A model generated the notes under the pieces. The model did no database searches. It was given only the letters and a program-made list of their open reading frames with translations, and was not told the DNA's origin. Source: an uncultured Eubacteriales bacterium (lineage in GTDB: Bacteria > Bacillota > Clostridia > Oscillospirales > Oscillospiraceae). From it: a stretch of DNA of 64,000 nucleotides. Below, piece after piece: positions 40,813-48,289 of this stretch (position 1 is the stretch's first letter; each line of letters starts with the position of its first letter). Position numbers and translations under genes: made by a program. The stretch is from positions 1,767,766 to 1,831,765 of the forward strand of contig LT599017.1 of the NCBI GenBank assembly GCA_900079765.1, written 5' to 3'.

Positions 40813-41233
40813 GGGGGTCGCCTCCTTCCGGCTTGCGGCGGTAGAGTGGGCCACAATCAGTTTCCAGCCAGTCGGCGGCAAAGCAGCGGCTACCATCTTT
40901 AAACACTAAAACGGGTCCGTATTCGTTGATGGTAATCAGGACCCAAAGGTCTTCTTTCTGCGAGTACATCGGCTCCCCATCCATCCCCCGCAACTCCTCC
41001 AGGGTGAGGGGGGCGTTGGCGGGCTGGGCTACCATTGCGGTGACGTCACCGATATAGTCGGGCTGGGCGCGGCGGATGGACTTCAGCTCTTCTAGCCACC
41101 CAAGCAGTTGTTCATGCTCTTTTGCGCAGTCGCATTCTTTTTTTGCCTTGAGCCGACAGACCGCTTCGCGACAATAATGTATTGCCTCGTCAAGCGTCAT
41201 TTCGTTCTCTTGGCACGGCTTCAATTCACTCAT
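40799..41233 (-). CDS. early phage protein of unknown function (144 aa)
   Basis: Starts MSELKPCQENEMTLDEAIHY, helical with a Cys/Glu-rich segment (CDCAKEHEQLLGWLEELKSI), then a beta C-terminal part (LWVLITINEYGPVLVFKDGS). The LDEAIHYCREAVCRLKAKKE opening also resembles part of the 39528 gene (EEAI region with CDCAYQHDQLGDWLEELQTY), so the two share a duplicated module. Function unknown. Confidence 0.6.
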   Translation of the reverse strand: MSELKPCQENEMTLDEAIHYCREAVCRLKAKKECDCAKEHEQLLGWLEELKSIRRAQPDYIGDVTAMVAQPANAPLTLEELRGMDGEPMYSQKEDLWVLITINEYGPVLVFKDGSRCFAADWLETDCGPLYRRKPEGGDPHATR

Positions 41234-41435
41234 TGGGGGCCTCCTCTTTCGGAGCTATTTTTGCAAGGTGATCAAAGAACCCGTTGAAGGTTGGAGTGTG
41301 CCCGTAGAATACACAGTTATGGAGATACCTCCCAACCTCAACCCCAATTTCCTCCATCCAACAAGGCTGATACTCTTGTCTAAGGGCTATTTGCTCCCAG
41401 TCAATGTACTGCGAATATCCTTTAAAGGCTTTCAT
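41226..41435 (-). CDS. small early phage protein (69 aa)
   Basis: MKAFKGYSQYIDWEQIALRQ opening, with aromatic residues through GRYLHNCVFYGHTPTFNGFF. Overlaps both neighbours by four to eight bases. Not recognised. Confidence 0.55.
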   Translation of the reverse strand: MKAFKGYSQYIDWEQIALRQEYQPCWMEEIGVEVGRYLHNCVFYGHTPTFNGFFDHLAKIAPKEEAPNE

Positions 41436-41620
41436 CGCTCACCCTCCCGCACTGTGGCCGTGTACTCGACGCTAATCATAATGTCAAGACCTACGCCGCA
41501 CTGAGGGCACGAAACATCAATGGCCATCAAACTCATGTCATAGTTAACGGCATCAGCCCCATCAAACTTGTGCCCGCACTTTGGACACTTGATATCATCG
41601 ACACAGGTTGTTTGTTTCAT
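41432..41620 (-). CDS. zinc-ribbon early phage protein (62 aa)
   Basis: Two CxxC pairs, IKCPKCGHKFDGAD and VSCPQCGVGLDIM, form one zinc ribbon. Four-base overlaps with both neighbours indicate translational coupling. Possible nucleic-acid binding; role unknown. Confidence 0.65.
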   Translation of the reverse strand: MKQTTCVDDIKCPKCGHKFDGADAVNYDMSLMAIDVSCPQCGVGLDIMISVEYTATVREGER

Positions 41621-41823
41621 CGCTCACCCTCCCCGGCCTGGGCGGCCATCATTTCGAGCCATTCATCAAATTCTTTTTGCTCCTGTTGGTTGTAGCCTCT
41701 AAAATCCGGTATGCCGCGCGGCGCACGAAAGGCTCTGTGCATTTTGCCGATCCACTCCATATATTCGTACGCAACCCACGTATCACCAACGCCTAGCCCG
41801 TGCGCCTCAAAATAGCGTTGCAC
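41617..41823 (-). CDS. small early phage protein, N-terminus uncertain
   Basis: With a GTG start at 41823 it has 68 residues (WVAYEYMEWIGKMHRAFRAP is central). The same frame stays open upstream to about 41901 with a plausible continuation (ISLRGDENGNHRLCSYVQRY) but with no ATG, GTG or TTG, and an ATG at 41905 lies in another frame. The gene may start at a rare codon or carry a frameshift. Confidence 0.45.
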   Translation of the reverse strand: MQRYFEAHGLGVGDTWVAYEYMEWIGKMHRAFRAPRGIPDFRGYNQQEQKEFDEWLEMMAAQAGEGER

Positions 41824-41901
41824 ATAGGAGCATAGGCGATGGTTGCCATTTTCATCGCCGCGCAGACTGATCGCGGTTATTGGTATGGCGTGTAGCGTTG
41901 C

Positions 41902-42249
41902 TCATTCCTGCTCCTCCCCGGCCTCCTGAGGGCCTTCGTATGGGCATCCAGTGTCCGGTGCAACGAGTGTGCAGTCTGAGCCGCTCCAATTTTCGCAACC
42001 TGCGCACTCCCCCGTGATGCGTTGCATTGCAAGCTGTGCCAAAAACTCTTGCTTTACATCGTCACGGATTTCGCCGACACAACGACTTGCGGGTTCACCA
42101 AGGTAGTGCGAGACCTTTCCGATGGAGTTTCCGTTGCGGACGAACACATATTCGCACCCCTTGAAAGTGACGCGGTAAACGCCATTCGTGTTTCCGGAAT
42201 CCTTGTTTGTAAATTCATAGATGGTTTCTACTTTACTAAAATTATTCAT
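41902..42249 (-). CDS. early phage protein of unknown function (115 aa)
   Basis: Starts MNNFSKVETIYEFTNKDSGN after GGAGATAAGG. N-terminal beta domain (GVYRVTFKGCEYVFVRNGNS), then a Cys cluster (CAGCENWSGSDCTLVAPDTG, then C) that may bind zinc. Overlaps the upstream gene by eight bases. Confidence 0.55.
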   Translation of the reverse strand: MNNFSKVETIYEFTNKDSGNTNGVYRVTFKGCEYVFVRNGNSIGKVSHYLGEPASRCVGEIRDDVKQEFLAQLAMQRITGECAGCENWSGSDCTLVAPDTGCPYEGPQEAGEEQE

Positions 42250-42739
42250 CCTTATCTCCTTTCGTCCACCTGCACCCATCGCAGGCACCTTTGTGAGCCT
42301 CATGATACCGCCCGCACTTTAAGCACAACTCGTTTCGCGCCGCCCTCGTCTCCTCGCGGGAGGCGGTGAGCTGGGCTTGCAGCTCCACATATCTCCGTTC
42401 CCAAATTCGGCACATCCCAAGGTTCTCGTCATTACGGTTGGTCATTTCCTCGAGCTGCGCCTCCAGTCCCGCAAGTTGCTCCTTAAGGTACCTGTTTTGC
42501 GCCCAAAACGTAATACCCTCCAGCTCCGCAACTCGCCCCCGCAGCTCGCCTATCTCGGCGGCCTGGGCCTCAATCAGAGCGGCGGCATCGTTGCATGCTG
42601 TTTCCCGGCAGTGGACGGGCCATCCGTGAGCGATGTAATAGCAATCCCCGGATTCCGACTTGCACGGTGTCGTTAACCCACCCCAGCACCGCAGCCCCCG
42701 CACAATCTCCTCGGCGCTATGCGCCCTATCGTTTTCCAT
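42242..42739 (-). CDS. coiled-coil early phage protein (165 aa)
   Basis: An N-terminal helix with MENDRAHSAEEIVRGLRCWG and Cys, a central coiled coil (AALIEAQAAEIGELRGRVAE, then LEAQLEEMTNRND) and a C-terminal zinc-like CLKCGRYHEAHKGACDGC. The pattern is common in Clostridia prophages, but the function is unknown. Confidence 0.6.
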   Translation of the reverse strand: MENDRAHSAEEIVRGLRCWGGLTTPCKSESGDCYYIAHGWPVHCRETACNDAAALIEAQAAEIGELRGRVAELEGITFWAQNRYLKEQLAGLEAQLEEMTNRNDENLGMCRIWERRYVELQAQLTASREETRAARNELCLKCGRYHEAHKGACDGCRWTKGDKDE

Positions 42740-42748
42740 GGTAGCCTC

Positions 42749-43372
42749 CTATCTGTTCGCCCGGTAAAACGCCTGTGCGAATCCGGGCGGGGTTATGGCT
42801 CTAAAATCAGCGTCCGTTTTAGGTGCCGCCCATGCAAGCTGTGGGATCAGCGCCTGAGCCGACTTGTGCAGATACGCAAAGTTCGGCTTACCGCGTCCCG
42901 GACGGGCATACAGTGGGAGCTTGTCCGGCACATCCTCCCATGAGTTATACAGCTTTTCGGGCGGTGTAAAGCTCCCCCAGATATCCGTGCGCTTTGTCCA
43001 AGGGTCTCCATACTCCCACGGCTGGAAGGTCAGCGTCGGCTTGCCCATGTACTCTCGTAGATAACCTACTGGATTCTCCATCGCCCACCACACCGGCTTG
43101 CATTGGGCGATTATCCGCAGGCAGGCCGTCACGACTACCATGCCGACCTCTGGCTTGCGTTCCCGCGCCTCGGCAATGCAATTGAGCACCGAAAACTCCG
43201 TACATGGCGGCGCGGCCAGTATGCCGTATACTCCCTCCGGCGGCTGATATGTACGCACATCGTGCTCCGGCAGGGTGATGAGCCTCACGTCATACCCCGC
43301 CTCTTTGTACGGGCGGCTCCAGGAGCCTGACCCGCCGCATAGGTCCAAAATAATTTTGTTGCTGTTGTCCAT
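42749..43372 (-). CDS. phage DNA cytosine methyltransferase
   Basis: A 207-residue SAM-dependent enzyme. Motif I is ILDLCGGSGSWS; motif IV APPCTEFS holds the catalytic Cys; motif VI is MENPVGYLREYMG. The end KNFAYLH-type region and FRAITPPGFAQAFYRANR fit the closing motifs. It is shorter than usual C5 methyltransferases (about 300-400), with a small target-recognition region, as in many phage orphan enzymes. It probably protects phage DNA from host restriction. No cognate endonuclease is adjacent. Confidence 0.85.
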   Translation of the reverse strand: MDNSNKIILDLCGGSGSWSRPYKEAGYDVRLITLPEHDVRTYQPPEGVYGILAAPPCTEFSVLNCIAEARERKPEVGMVVVTACLRIIAQCKPVWWAMENPVGYLREYMGKPTLTFQPWEYGDPWTKRTDIWGSFTPPEKLYNSWEDVPDKLPLYARPGRGKPNFAYLHKSAQALIPQLAWAAPKTDADFRAITPPGFAQAFYRANR

Positions 43373-43428
43373 CTTTACCTCCTGATCGGGGAGGCGTGGC
43401 CACGTCTCGTTATCTGCCCCGTGGGGCG

Positions 43429-43740
43429 CTACTGGTTAGTTAATCCGTACACCTCGGACACCTCGACGGTGTAGCGTTTGAGGCTCCCGGCTTTAGTCTT
43501 CTGTACAATGGATCGGATCGCGACAACAGTCGTTTGCATCTGCTTTGCGGCGTCCACTATCAGACCGTCCGCCAGCACCTCTCCCGTTTTCCGCAATGTA
43601 ATTTTGTACCGCTTGTATGGCTTGCGCCCCTGTATATCATTGGGTTCGTAGCCGTGTTGTTTTCTCCAGATGCAGATGACAGGCTTTCGGCAGTTGACAG
43701 CCTGCGCCATTTCTGTGTCAGTGGCTCCGTCCCAATACAT
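43429..43740 (-). CDS. small helix-turn-helix early phage protein
   Basis: A 103-residue protein whose first half looks like a homeodomain-type helix-turn-helix (MYWDGATDTEMAQAVNCRKP, then VICIWRKQHG). The second half resembles a NUMOD-like DNA-binding segment (VDAAKQMQTTVVAIRSIVQK). The open frame continues some codons upstream (IEAELKRM) without a usable start, so the true start may lie earlier. Likely a transcription or recombination accessory. Confidence 0.5.
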   Translation of the reverse strand: MYWDGATDTEMAQAVNCRKPVICIWRKQHGYEPNDIQGRKPYKRYKITLRKTGEVLADGLIVDAAKQMQTTVVAIRSIVQKTKAGSLKRYTVEVSEVYGLTNQ

Positions 43741-43757
43741 ACGTTTTAGCTCTGCCT

Positions 43758-44192
43758 CTATGGGTGTGCCGATGATCCGTCTCCTGTGGGGTCAAGCCTC
43801 CCGTTGATTCGGCACTCGCTGATCGGCTTTATCTCGACCAAGATTGATCCTCCATCCCAGCAGTCATGGGTTACCCGCCTGAAGTGCTTGCGGTTATCGT
43901 CAGCAATCAGATTTCCTTTCAAGGCATCTACGACGGCTTTCCCGATCACTGCGTGGTTGTCAACATCCAGGCCGTCATCCCAGTAAAACGTTACTACTAT
44001 CGGCTCATTGATAATTTTCTTGGGGATTTTGGCCCGATTCAGGGCCGCAATGGTCAGCGTATGTAGTACATTGGCGTCTGTTTTACGAGCGGCCCAGTGT
44101 TTTCCTGCATAATAGGCGTTTAGGCCATACCTATTGCAAAAAGCCGACTTGGCTTTCTTTCCGCTTGGATATGGGATAGTAAAAGAAATCAA
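43758..44192 (-). CDS. rusA: RusA-family Holliday junction resolvase
   Basis: A 144-residue protein starting with TTG at 44192, which follows AAGGAGGA; the encoded start is ISFTIPYPSGKKAKS. The family signature D-V-D-N (LDVDNHAVIGKAVVDALKG) with the acidic residues of the active site, followed by IADDNRKHFRRV, is clear. It resolves branched DNA during phage recombination and packaging. The open frame to 44306 overlaps the previous gene and is not used. Confidence 0.88.
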   Translation of the reverse strand: MISFTIPYPSGKKAKSAFCNRYGLNAYYAGKHWAARKTDANVLHTLTIAALNRAKIPKKIINEPIVVTFYWDDGLDVDNHAVIGKAVVDALKGNLIADDNRKHFRRVTHDCWDGGSILVEIKPISECRINGRLDPTGDGSSAHP

Positions 44193-44506
44193 ATCTTTCC
44201 TTCCTCCTTGAGCCGCCGGTAGGTGGCATGAAATTCTTCTATTGACGCACGGCTTGGCTGCGCTGGCGTTTGTGGTGCAGACTGTGTAGCTGCCGTTTGT
44301 GCGCATTTGACTGCTACGTCTTGGCAGTCTGGGAAGTGGCGGCTTTCCCGCATCGTTGCTATGAGTGCCGCCTTAACATCTGCGGGAGCATATGGCTCTA
44401 ATAGCTCTAGCCATGCTTTCATGAGGAGTCGATTATGTACCTTCGGATTGTGTTCGTGATGGATTTTTAAGTACTCAAATAGGTTTTCTATATCAACAGA
44501 AGTCAT
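44189..44506 (-). CDS. early phage protein, possible replication accessory (105 aa)
   Basis: Helical protein starting MTSVDIENLFEYLKIHHEHN. The layout (LMKAWLELLEPYAPADVKAA, then a Thr/Gln/Pro-rich linker and a terminal helix) resembles short phage replication accessories that contact helicase. The position between SSB and RusA supports a DNA-metabolism role, but no family is certain. Confidence 0.5.
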   Translation of the reverse strand: MTSVDIENLFEYLKIHHEHNPKVHNRLLMKAWLELLEPYAPADVKAALIATMRESRHFPDCQDVAVKCAQTAATQSAPQTPAQPSRASIEEFHATYRRLKEEGKI

Positions 44507-44540
44507 ATCTTTTTCTCCGTCATCGACGTCGTAAGAACAT

Positions 44541-44588
44541 GGGGGATTATAGGGGGAGAGATAGGGGGTGTGGGGGAAAGGGAGGGGG
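44541..44588 (+). other. G-quadruplex-prone tract in an early intergenic gap
   Basis: Five GGGGG runs (44541, 44552, 44564, 44572, 44584) and one GGG (44580) within 48 bases on the forward strand. The 157-base gap 44507-44663 between SSB and the next gene is otherwise featureless and is the widest gap inside the early operon. Confidence 0.6.
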
Positions 44589-44663
44589 TATCGCCTTATA
44601 GTGCGTACAGCACGGTCTATGACCGCCGTCTACGCCAGCGACACGCCGGAGCGCGTTGAAAGA

Positions 44664-45071
44664 TTAAAATGGTAGTTCCCCGTCATCTGCTCCGAAGTCC
44701 CCGGCATCAACACCTATCCCATCGCCTGCGGGTTGAAATCCACCGGGTGGCGGACTGGTAGCCGCAGCGGAAGGGGAGCACACGCTTACAAAGTCGGCCA
44801 CAAGATCGGTATATGGCTTCCCGTTGTACTCACGGGTGTTGAGTTTGCCGATGACGAAAACGGAGTCACCCTTTTTTGCTTTCGAGAGCACGGCAGCGGT
44901 GTCGTGCCACGCGACTACATTGGCCCACTTTGTTGTGGTATCTTCGTTTTTACCTACGGCTATACCTACCTTACAAATACGTTTTTTCGCGTCTCCAACG
45001 TATTCTAATTTGGCATCCCTTGAGCATCCACCGCAAACCATAACGGAACCGTCTTTGAACTGCGTTTGCAT
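44664..45071 (-). CDS. ssb: single-stranded DNA-binding protein
   Basis: A 135-residue OB-fold protein. The fold contains VGIAVGKNEDTTTKWANVVA, then VFVIGKLNTREYNGKPYTDL, and the C-terminus ends in the acidic tip DDGELPF that recruits partner proteins. The middle is a Pro/Gly/Ala-rich linker. It lies three bases after the annealing-type protein, as in many phage recombination modules. Confidence 0.9.
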   Translation of the reverse strand: MQTQFKDGSVMVCGGCSRDAKLEYVGDAKKRICKVGIAVGKNEDTTTKWANVVAWHDTAAVLSKAKKGDSVFVIGKLNTREYNGKPYTDLVADFVSVCSPSAAATSPPPGGFQPAGDGIGVDAGDFGADDGELPF

Positions 45072-45074
45072 GGG

Positions 45075-45764
45075 CTATTCCTTCTTCCCGGCGGACTCAA
45101 TGGCGGAGCAAACCGCGTCATAGTCTTTTTGTGGTATCTTCTTAGTGCTGTCATATCCAGAAGCGGTAATGACATCCCGCACCTCATCTGAGGAGAGCCC
45201 AGCGGTGCGCCCCACTGCGAAAATGCGTCTGGCTTGTTGAGTGGTGATCGGGTCATCTGGCCCATGTTTTTGTGTGAGTTCGTTGGAGGTCTTCATAAAA
45301 TCCTCGTTCTCCATATCCTGACTGAACAGATCAGAGAGTTGGCCGACGAGGAGGGCTCCATCCACCATCGCGCGTTTCTTTGCCTTTTTGAGGACAGAGT
45401 TTGCTACGTCAAAGCCAGAGGCAGTTCCGCACCCCTTTTCTCGACTGTTGGCGGATCCGTAGCCTGAGGTAATGAGGAGTCCGTTTTTAATGAGATCGCA
45501 GCGGAAACGGTAGAAGAAATAGCCCTTCTCAACGTCCTCGGTGGCGGTCTCCAATATGTAGCTTGTGGTGACGCCATACATCCAGACAATTTTCTCCGCG
45601 CCTGCCTTATAAAGCGATGGCTTTTTTGTTCCAGGAATAACGCCGAAATGCACGTCACGTTTCAGGGCCTGTTCTTGGCCGCAGATGTTCATTATGTAAT
45701 TTCCGCGTACCTCCCGCACAGTGGGGAGTGGGGCGGCATCGTAGAGAGTTAGTTCAGTGCTCAT
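45075..45764 (-). CDS. putative ssDNA-annealing-type recombination protein
   Basis: A 229-residue protein. The N-terminal part (GVIPGTKKPSLYKAGAEKIV, then GYGSANSREKGCG, then NSVLKKAKKRAMVDGALLV) follows the pattern of phage single-strand annealing proteins of the Sak/Rad52-like or ERF-related groups that pair with SSB and an exonuclease. The C-terminal half (TQQARRIFAVGRTAGLSSDE) is a helical domain of the same kind. Exact family not fixed. Confidence 0.6.
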   Translation of the reverse strand: MSTELTLYDAAPLPTVREVRGNYIMNICGQEQALKRDVHFGVIPGTKKPSLYKAGAEKIVWMYGVTTSYILETATEDVEKGYFFYRFRCDLIKNGLLITSGYGSANSREKGCGTASGFDVANSVLKKAKKRAMVDGALLVGQLSDLFSQDMENEDFMKTSNELTQKHGPDDPITTQQARRIFAVGRTAGLSSDEVRDVITASGYDSTKKIPQKDYDAVCSAIESAGKKE

Positions 45765-46363
45765 TTGTGCGCTCCTTTCTTTGGTAAGAGGGCTTGATGG
45801 AGGGTGAGACAGGGATTAAACAGGGAAGGGGCATAAGGGACGGCGCGTAGGGTATAGGTTCCGTTTCCGCGTAGGTGGAGCCCGTATAGATCAGGTACGG
45901 GACCTGGGTGCTCCTCCTCCCACATCATACCGTAGCCCGTAAGCTGTGCTGTAAGTGATGGGATATGGAGCGCATAACTAGATTTGATGTCCACGATGGC
46001 GGTACGGCGGTTGATCTGTCCGATACGGTCCGCCGTTCCTGCAAATCCGAGGACGGCACTGCCCATCTGCACCTCAATACCTTCCCATCCGCGGATGCAA
46101 TAGTCACGGAGAAATGCGGCGTAAGCGTCCAAGTAGGGGAGATATTGGGCGGGAATTGCGTCTAACTCCAGGCCATAATCCATCGCCTCGCTTGCCGCGT
46201 GGATGGCGGTTCCGCGTACTGCGGCCTCATCGCGCAGCCATGGCTTTGCGAACTCCGCTATGTCATAGGAAAGAAACCGGGTGATTCGAGTGACAGAGGG
46301 CAGCTCTACGCCATCCATGAAGTATTGGTGGGTCTCTTCCAGGAATGTGAGACCGCCCATCAC
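45761..46363 (-). CDS. PD-(D/E)XK exonuclease, phage recombination type
   Basis: A 200-residue nuclease. RGTAIHAASEAMD, then GFAGTADRIG and AIVDIKSS supply the D-x(n)-D-x-K metal site. The order of motifs is that of phage RecB-like exonucleases that resect DNA for the annealing protein encoded next. Overlaps its neighbours by four bases each. Confidence 0.8.
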   Translation of the reverse strand: MMGGLTFLEETHQYFMDGVELPSVTRITRFLSYDIAEFAKPWLRDEAAVRGTAIHAASEAMDYGLELDAIPAQYLPYLDAYAAFLRDYCIRGWEGIEVQMGSAVLGFAGTADRIGQINRRTAIVDIKSSYALHIPSLTAQLTGYGMMWEEEHPGPVPDLYGLHLRGNGTYTLRAVPYAPSLFNPCLTLHQALLPKKGAHK

Positions 46364-46581
46364 TCGTACCCCATTACATCCAGGTCGAGGGCGCGGGCCA
46401 AGTCGAGCGCACCCGCCTTAGTCTGAATGAGGGAGTTGATTTCATCCCGAAAGGTCTCCCACACGATTTCCTTGCCCTCGTAGTTGATGGTCTCTTCACC
46501 AGGCCATATTTCGTCTCCGTTTGCATCATAGGCGGCGGGATATTTATCTTGGTCGTCCATGGAGTCGAACATGGTATTCAT
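46360..46581 (-). CDS. small acidic early phage protein (73 aa)
   Basis: MNTMFDSMDDQDKYPAAYDA opening; highly acidic, with LIQTKAGALDLARALDLD at the end. Overlaps the exonuclease by four bases. Acidic early proteins often mimic DNA and block host factors, but no such function is shown. Confidence 0.5.
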   Translation of the reverse strand: MNTMFDSMDDQDKYPAAYDANGDEIWPGEETINYEGKEIVWETFRDEINSLIQTKAGALDLARALDLDVMGYE

Positions 46582-46584
46582 AGG

Positions 46585-47019
46585 TCATCGCTCCTTTCGG
46601 TGGGATAGGATGGCGGCGTTTTGCGCCTCCAAACGGCGGATGCAGGCATAAAACCAATCCTGAGCTGTGCCATAGCCGCAAGTGTTTAGAACCTCAGGAT
46701 TTAAGATTGCCGCAAGGGACGGCGGTATGCGGAATGTGCGTTTGCATTTGAGCCGGTGGTAGTCTCTGCGTGGCTTGGTGGGCTTGTCCTCCGTGCCTGC
46801 GGCGGGCGCGGAGACACCAAAGTCCAACTCAGCAGCAGGGTAGAGGTCGGAGCGTGTGAGCCCATATGCCCGTTCTATGGCTGGCATGGTATCAACTGTA
46901 GGGAGGCATACCCCGTTCTCCATCTTGGAGAGGAGCGGGATATCAACGCTCCGACGGTCAATCCGCTTGACCATCTCCCGCAGAGGGGTTGTCCCACGGA
47001 CGGTTTTTAAGTTGTTCAT
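46585..47019 (-). CDS. XRE-family-like regulator (144 aa)
   Basis: The first half resembles an XRE helix-turn-helix (RRSVDIPLLSKMENGVCLPT, then AIERAYGLTRSDLYP). The basic segment KPTKPRRDYHRLKCKRTF joins it to a C-terminal helical part. Probably a regulator of the early operon. Confidence 0.6.
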   Translation of the reverse strand: MNNLKTVRGTTPLREMVKRIDRRSVDIPLLSKMENGVCLPTVDTMPAIERAYGLTRSDLYPAAELDFGVSAPAAGTEDKPTKPRRDYHRLKCKRTFRIPPSLAAILNPEVLNTCGYGTAQDWFYACIRRLEAQNAAILSHRKER

Positions 47020-47031
47020 ATGCCCTCCTCT

Positions 47032-47388
47032 CTATGGGTCACAGGTTCCAAACGCCTCTTCAAACGTGAGCCCGGTAACGCTTAGTAGCCGACGGCAGGT
47101 TTCCATGTTCATGCCACCGTTTGATTTGGCAGTAAGCGATGTATACAGACAGCTCGGGGACAATCCTGCAACCCTCGCCAGCGCAGCGATACGTGTGTGA
47201 TTTTCCACCATCCAATTTCGTATTCCAGGGAAAATGATTTGATCGACCTTAATTGCGACCTTTTTATCTTTTCCGCTTATAACTTGATGTACGTATTGCC
47301 TTATGCAGCCAAACCTTGTGGCAATTTCTTCAAAAGTTTTTCCTTCAAGCCGAAGGGAAAACATTTCTATTTTCTGATCCTTAGTCAA
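47032..47388 (-). CDS. small helix-turn-helix regulator (118 aa)
   Basis: TTG 47388 is preceded by GGAGGAATTAGC. MTKDQKIEMFSLRLEGKTFE, then EIATRFGCIRQYVHQVISG form one helix-turn-helix; a second, XRE-like, is AALARVAGLSPSCLYTSLTA. A two-headed DNA-binding protein, probably regulatory. Confidence 0.6.
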   Translation of the reverse strand: MTKDQKIEMFSLRLEGKTFEEIATRFGCIRQYVHQVISGKDKKVAIKVDQIIFPGIRNWMVENHTRIAALARVAGLSPSCLYTSLTAKSNGGMNMETCRRLLSVTGLTFEEAFGTCDP

Positions 47389-47401
47389 GCTAATTCCTCC
47401 T

Positions 47402-47599
47402 TTACCGATTTGATAGCCAAATGAAGTAGCCACCTAGCAGGACCATTCCGACCAGCACGATAGAGCCAATAAGTATCGGGTGCTCCTCCAGCAAACTGGT
47501 TGCCGATATACAGGCGGTAGCAATTACTGCCGCGCCAATGCCTTGGAGATTGTCCGACTTCCGGCGGCGTCTGCCTCGATAGCGCCTCACGACAGCCAC
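47402..47599 (-). CDS. small membrane protein (65 aa)
   Basis: A basic start (MAVVRRYRGRRRRKSDN) followed by two hydrophobic segments (GIGAAVIATACISATSLL and ILIGSIVLVGMVLLGGYF). The GTG start has only a weak ribosome site. It overlaps the upstream gene by 13 bases. Not recognised. Confidence 0.45.
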   Translation of the reverse strand: MAVVRRYRGRRRRKSDNLQGIGAAVIATACISATSLLEEHPILIGSIVLVGMVLLGGYFIWLSNR

Positions 47600-47793
47600 C
47601 GGGCGAGTCCCACCAGGGGGACAAGATATTCTCGTTCCATTTTCACCTTAGGGATTGACTTATTATCTCGGACTGTTCGAGAACAGCGTCCAAGAAGTGT
47701 TGCGGTTTCTGTGATAGTAATGGTGTCACGTCCAGGAAAACGCTCTGTTAGGCGGGCAAGGTTTTCCCGGAAGTCTTCTTTTTCGCGGGGCAT
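47587..47793 (-). CDS. small helix-turn-helix protein (68 aa)
   Basis: MPREKEDFRENLARLTERFP opening after AAGGAGGTGCCAAA. The core TITITETATLLGRCSRTVRD is an excisionase/MerR-like recognition helix pair. It could serve as excisionase or early regulator. Confidence 0.65.
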   Translation of the reverse strand: MPREKEDFRENLARLTERFPGRDTITITETATLLGRCSRTVRDNKSIPKVKMEREYLVPLVGLARWLS

Positions 47794-47830
47794 TTTGGCA
47801 CCTCCTTGGTATTGGTCAGGTTTATTTGAT

Positions 47831-48022
47831 TTATGTAATAGATGGTTCGTCAGTAATGGTAAGGCGGGACTGCTCGAAGACTTCAATGTCCTCTGGCCGG
47901 ATCGCATAATTCTTACCCGTTTTGATAGCAGGAAGTTTCTTCTTGCGGACCCAATCCCATACCGTGGTGAGTTTGACGCCGTAGCGCTCAGCAACCTCTT
48001 CACAGGTGAAACAACGCTCCAT
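47831..48022 (-). CDS. helix-turn-helix (excisionase/MerR-like) protein, first gene of the early operon
   Basis: A 63-residue protein: CEEVAERYGVKLTTVWDWVR then KKKLPAIKTGKNYAIRPEDI, the excisionase/DNA-binding (Xis-type) domain with a KTGKNYAIRPEDIEVF wing. It is transcribed away from the operator region. Either a Cro-like regulator or an excisionase. Confidence 0.75.
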   Translation of the reverse strand: MERCFTCEEVAERYGVKLTTVWDWVRKKKLPAIKTGKNYAIRPEDIEVFEQSRLTITDEPSIT

Positions 48023-48043
48023 GTGTGAACTCCTTTCTGAAAA

Positions 48044-48085
48044 TTACTTCGGATTTATAAAAATAAATACTTGCGTTTACTTCGG
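48044..48085. promoter_or_regulatory. direct repeat in the early promoter region
   Basis: TTACTTCGG at 48044-48052 and 48077-48085, 33 bases apart (about three helical turns), each followed by a T-rich tail. A candidate binding site for an early regulator, lying between the early operon start and the repressor operators. Confidence 0.45.
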
Positions 48086-48192
48086 TTTTGTGATATGCTC
48101 CGGGTGAGTGAAAAGAGAATAGAACACAATCACGGGACCGAATACGGGCCCTCCTTTCTGCTGTGTATAGTTGCGGTGTATTTTGAATGCTT

Positions 48193-48263
48193 CTGAATTG
48201 TTCTGTATGAATGCATAATACTACTGAATTATTCGGAAGTCAACAGAAAACAGAATAATTCAG
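48193..48263. promoter_or_regulatory. repressor operator region with three 13-bp sites
   Basis: Three copies of a near-palindrome with consensus CTGAATTRTTCKG occur at 48193-48205, 48224-48236 and 48251-48263 (the last inverted). The last two are embedded in an 18-bp perfect inverted repeat (48217-48234 with 48253-48270). TTGAAT at 48183 and TATGAA at 48206 with a 17-base spacer could be the repressor promoter overlapped by the first site. The layout resembles lambda-type operator triplets. Confidence 0.7.
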
Positions 48264-48289
48264 TAGTATTGTATGAGGTGACAAAAAAT

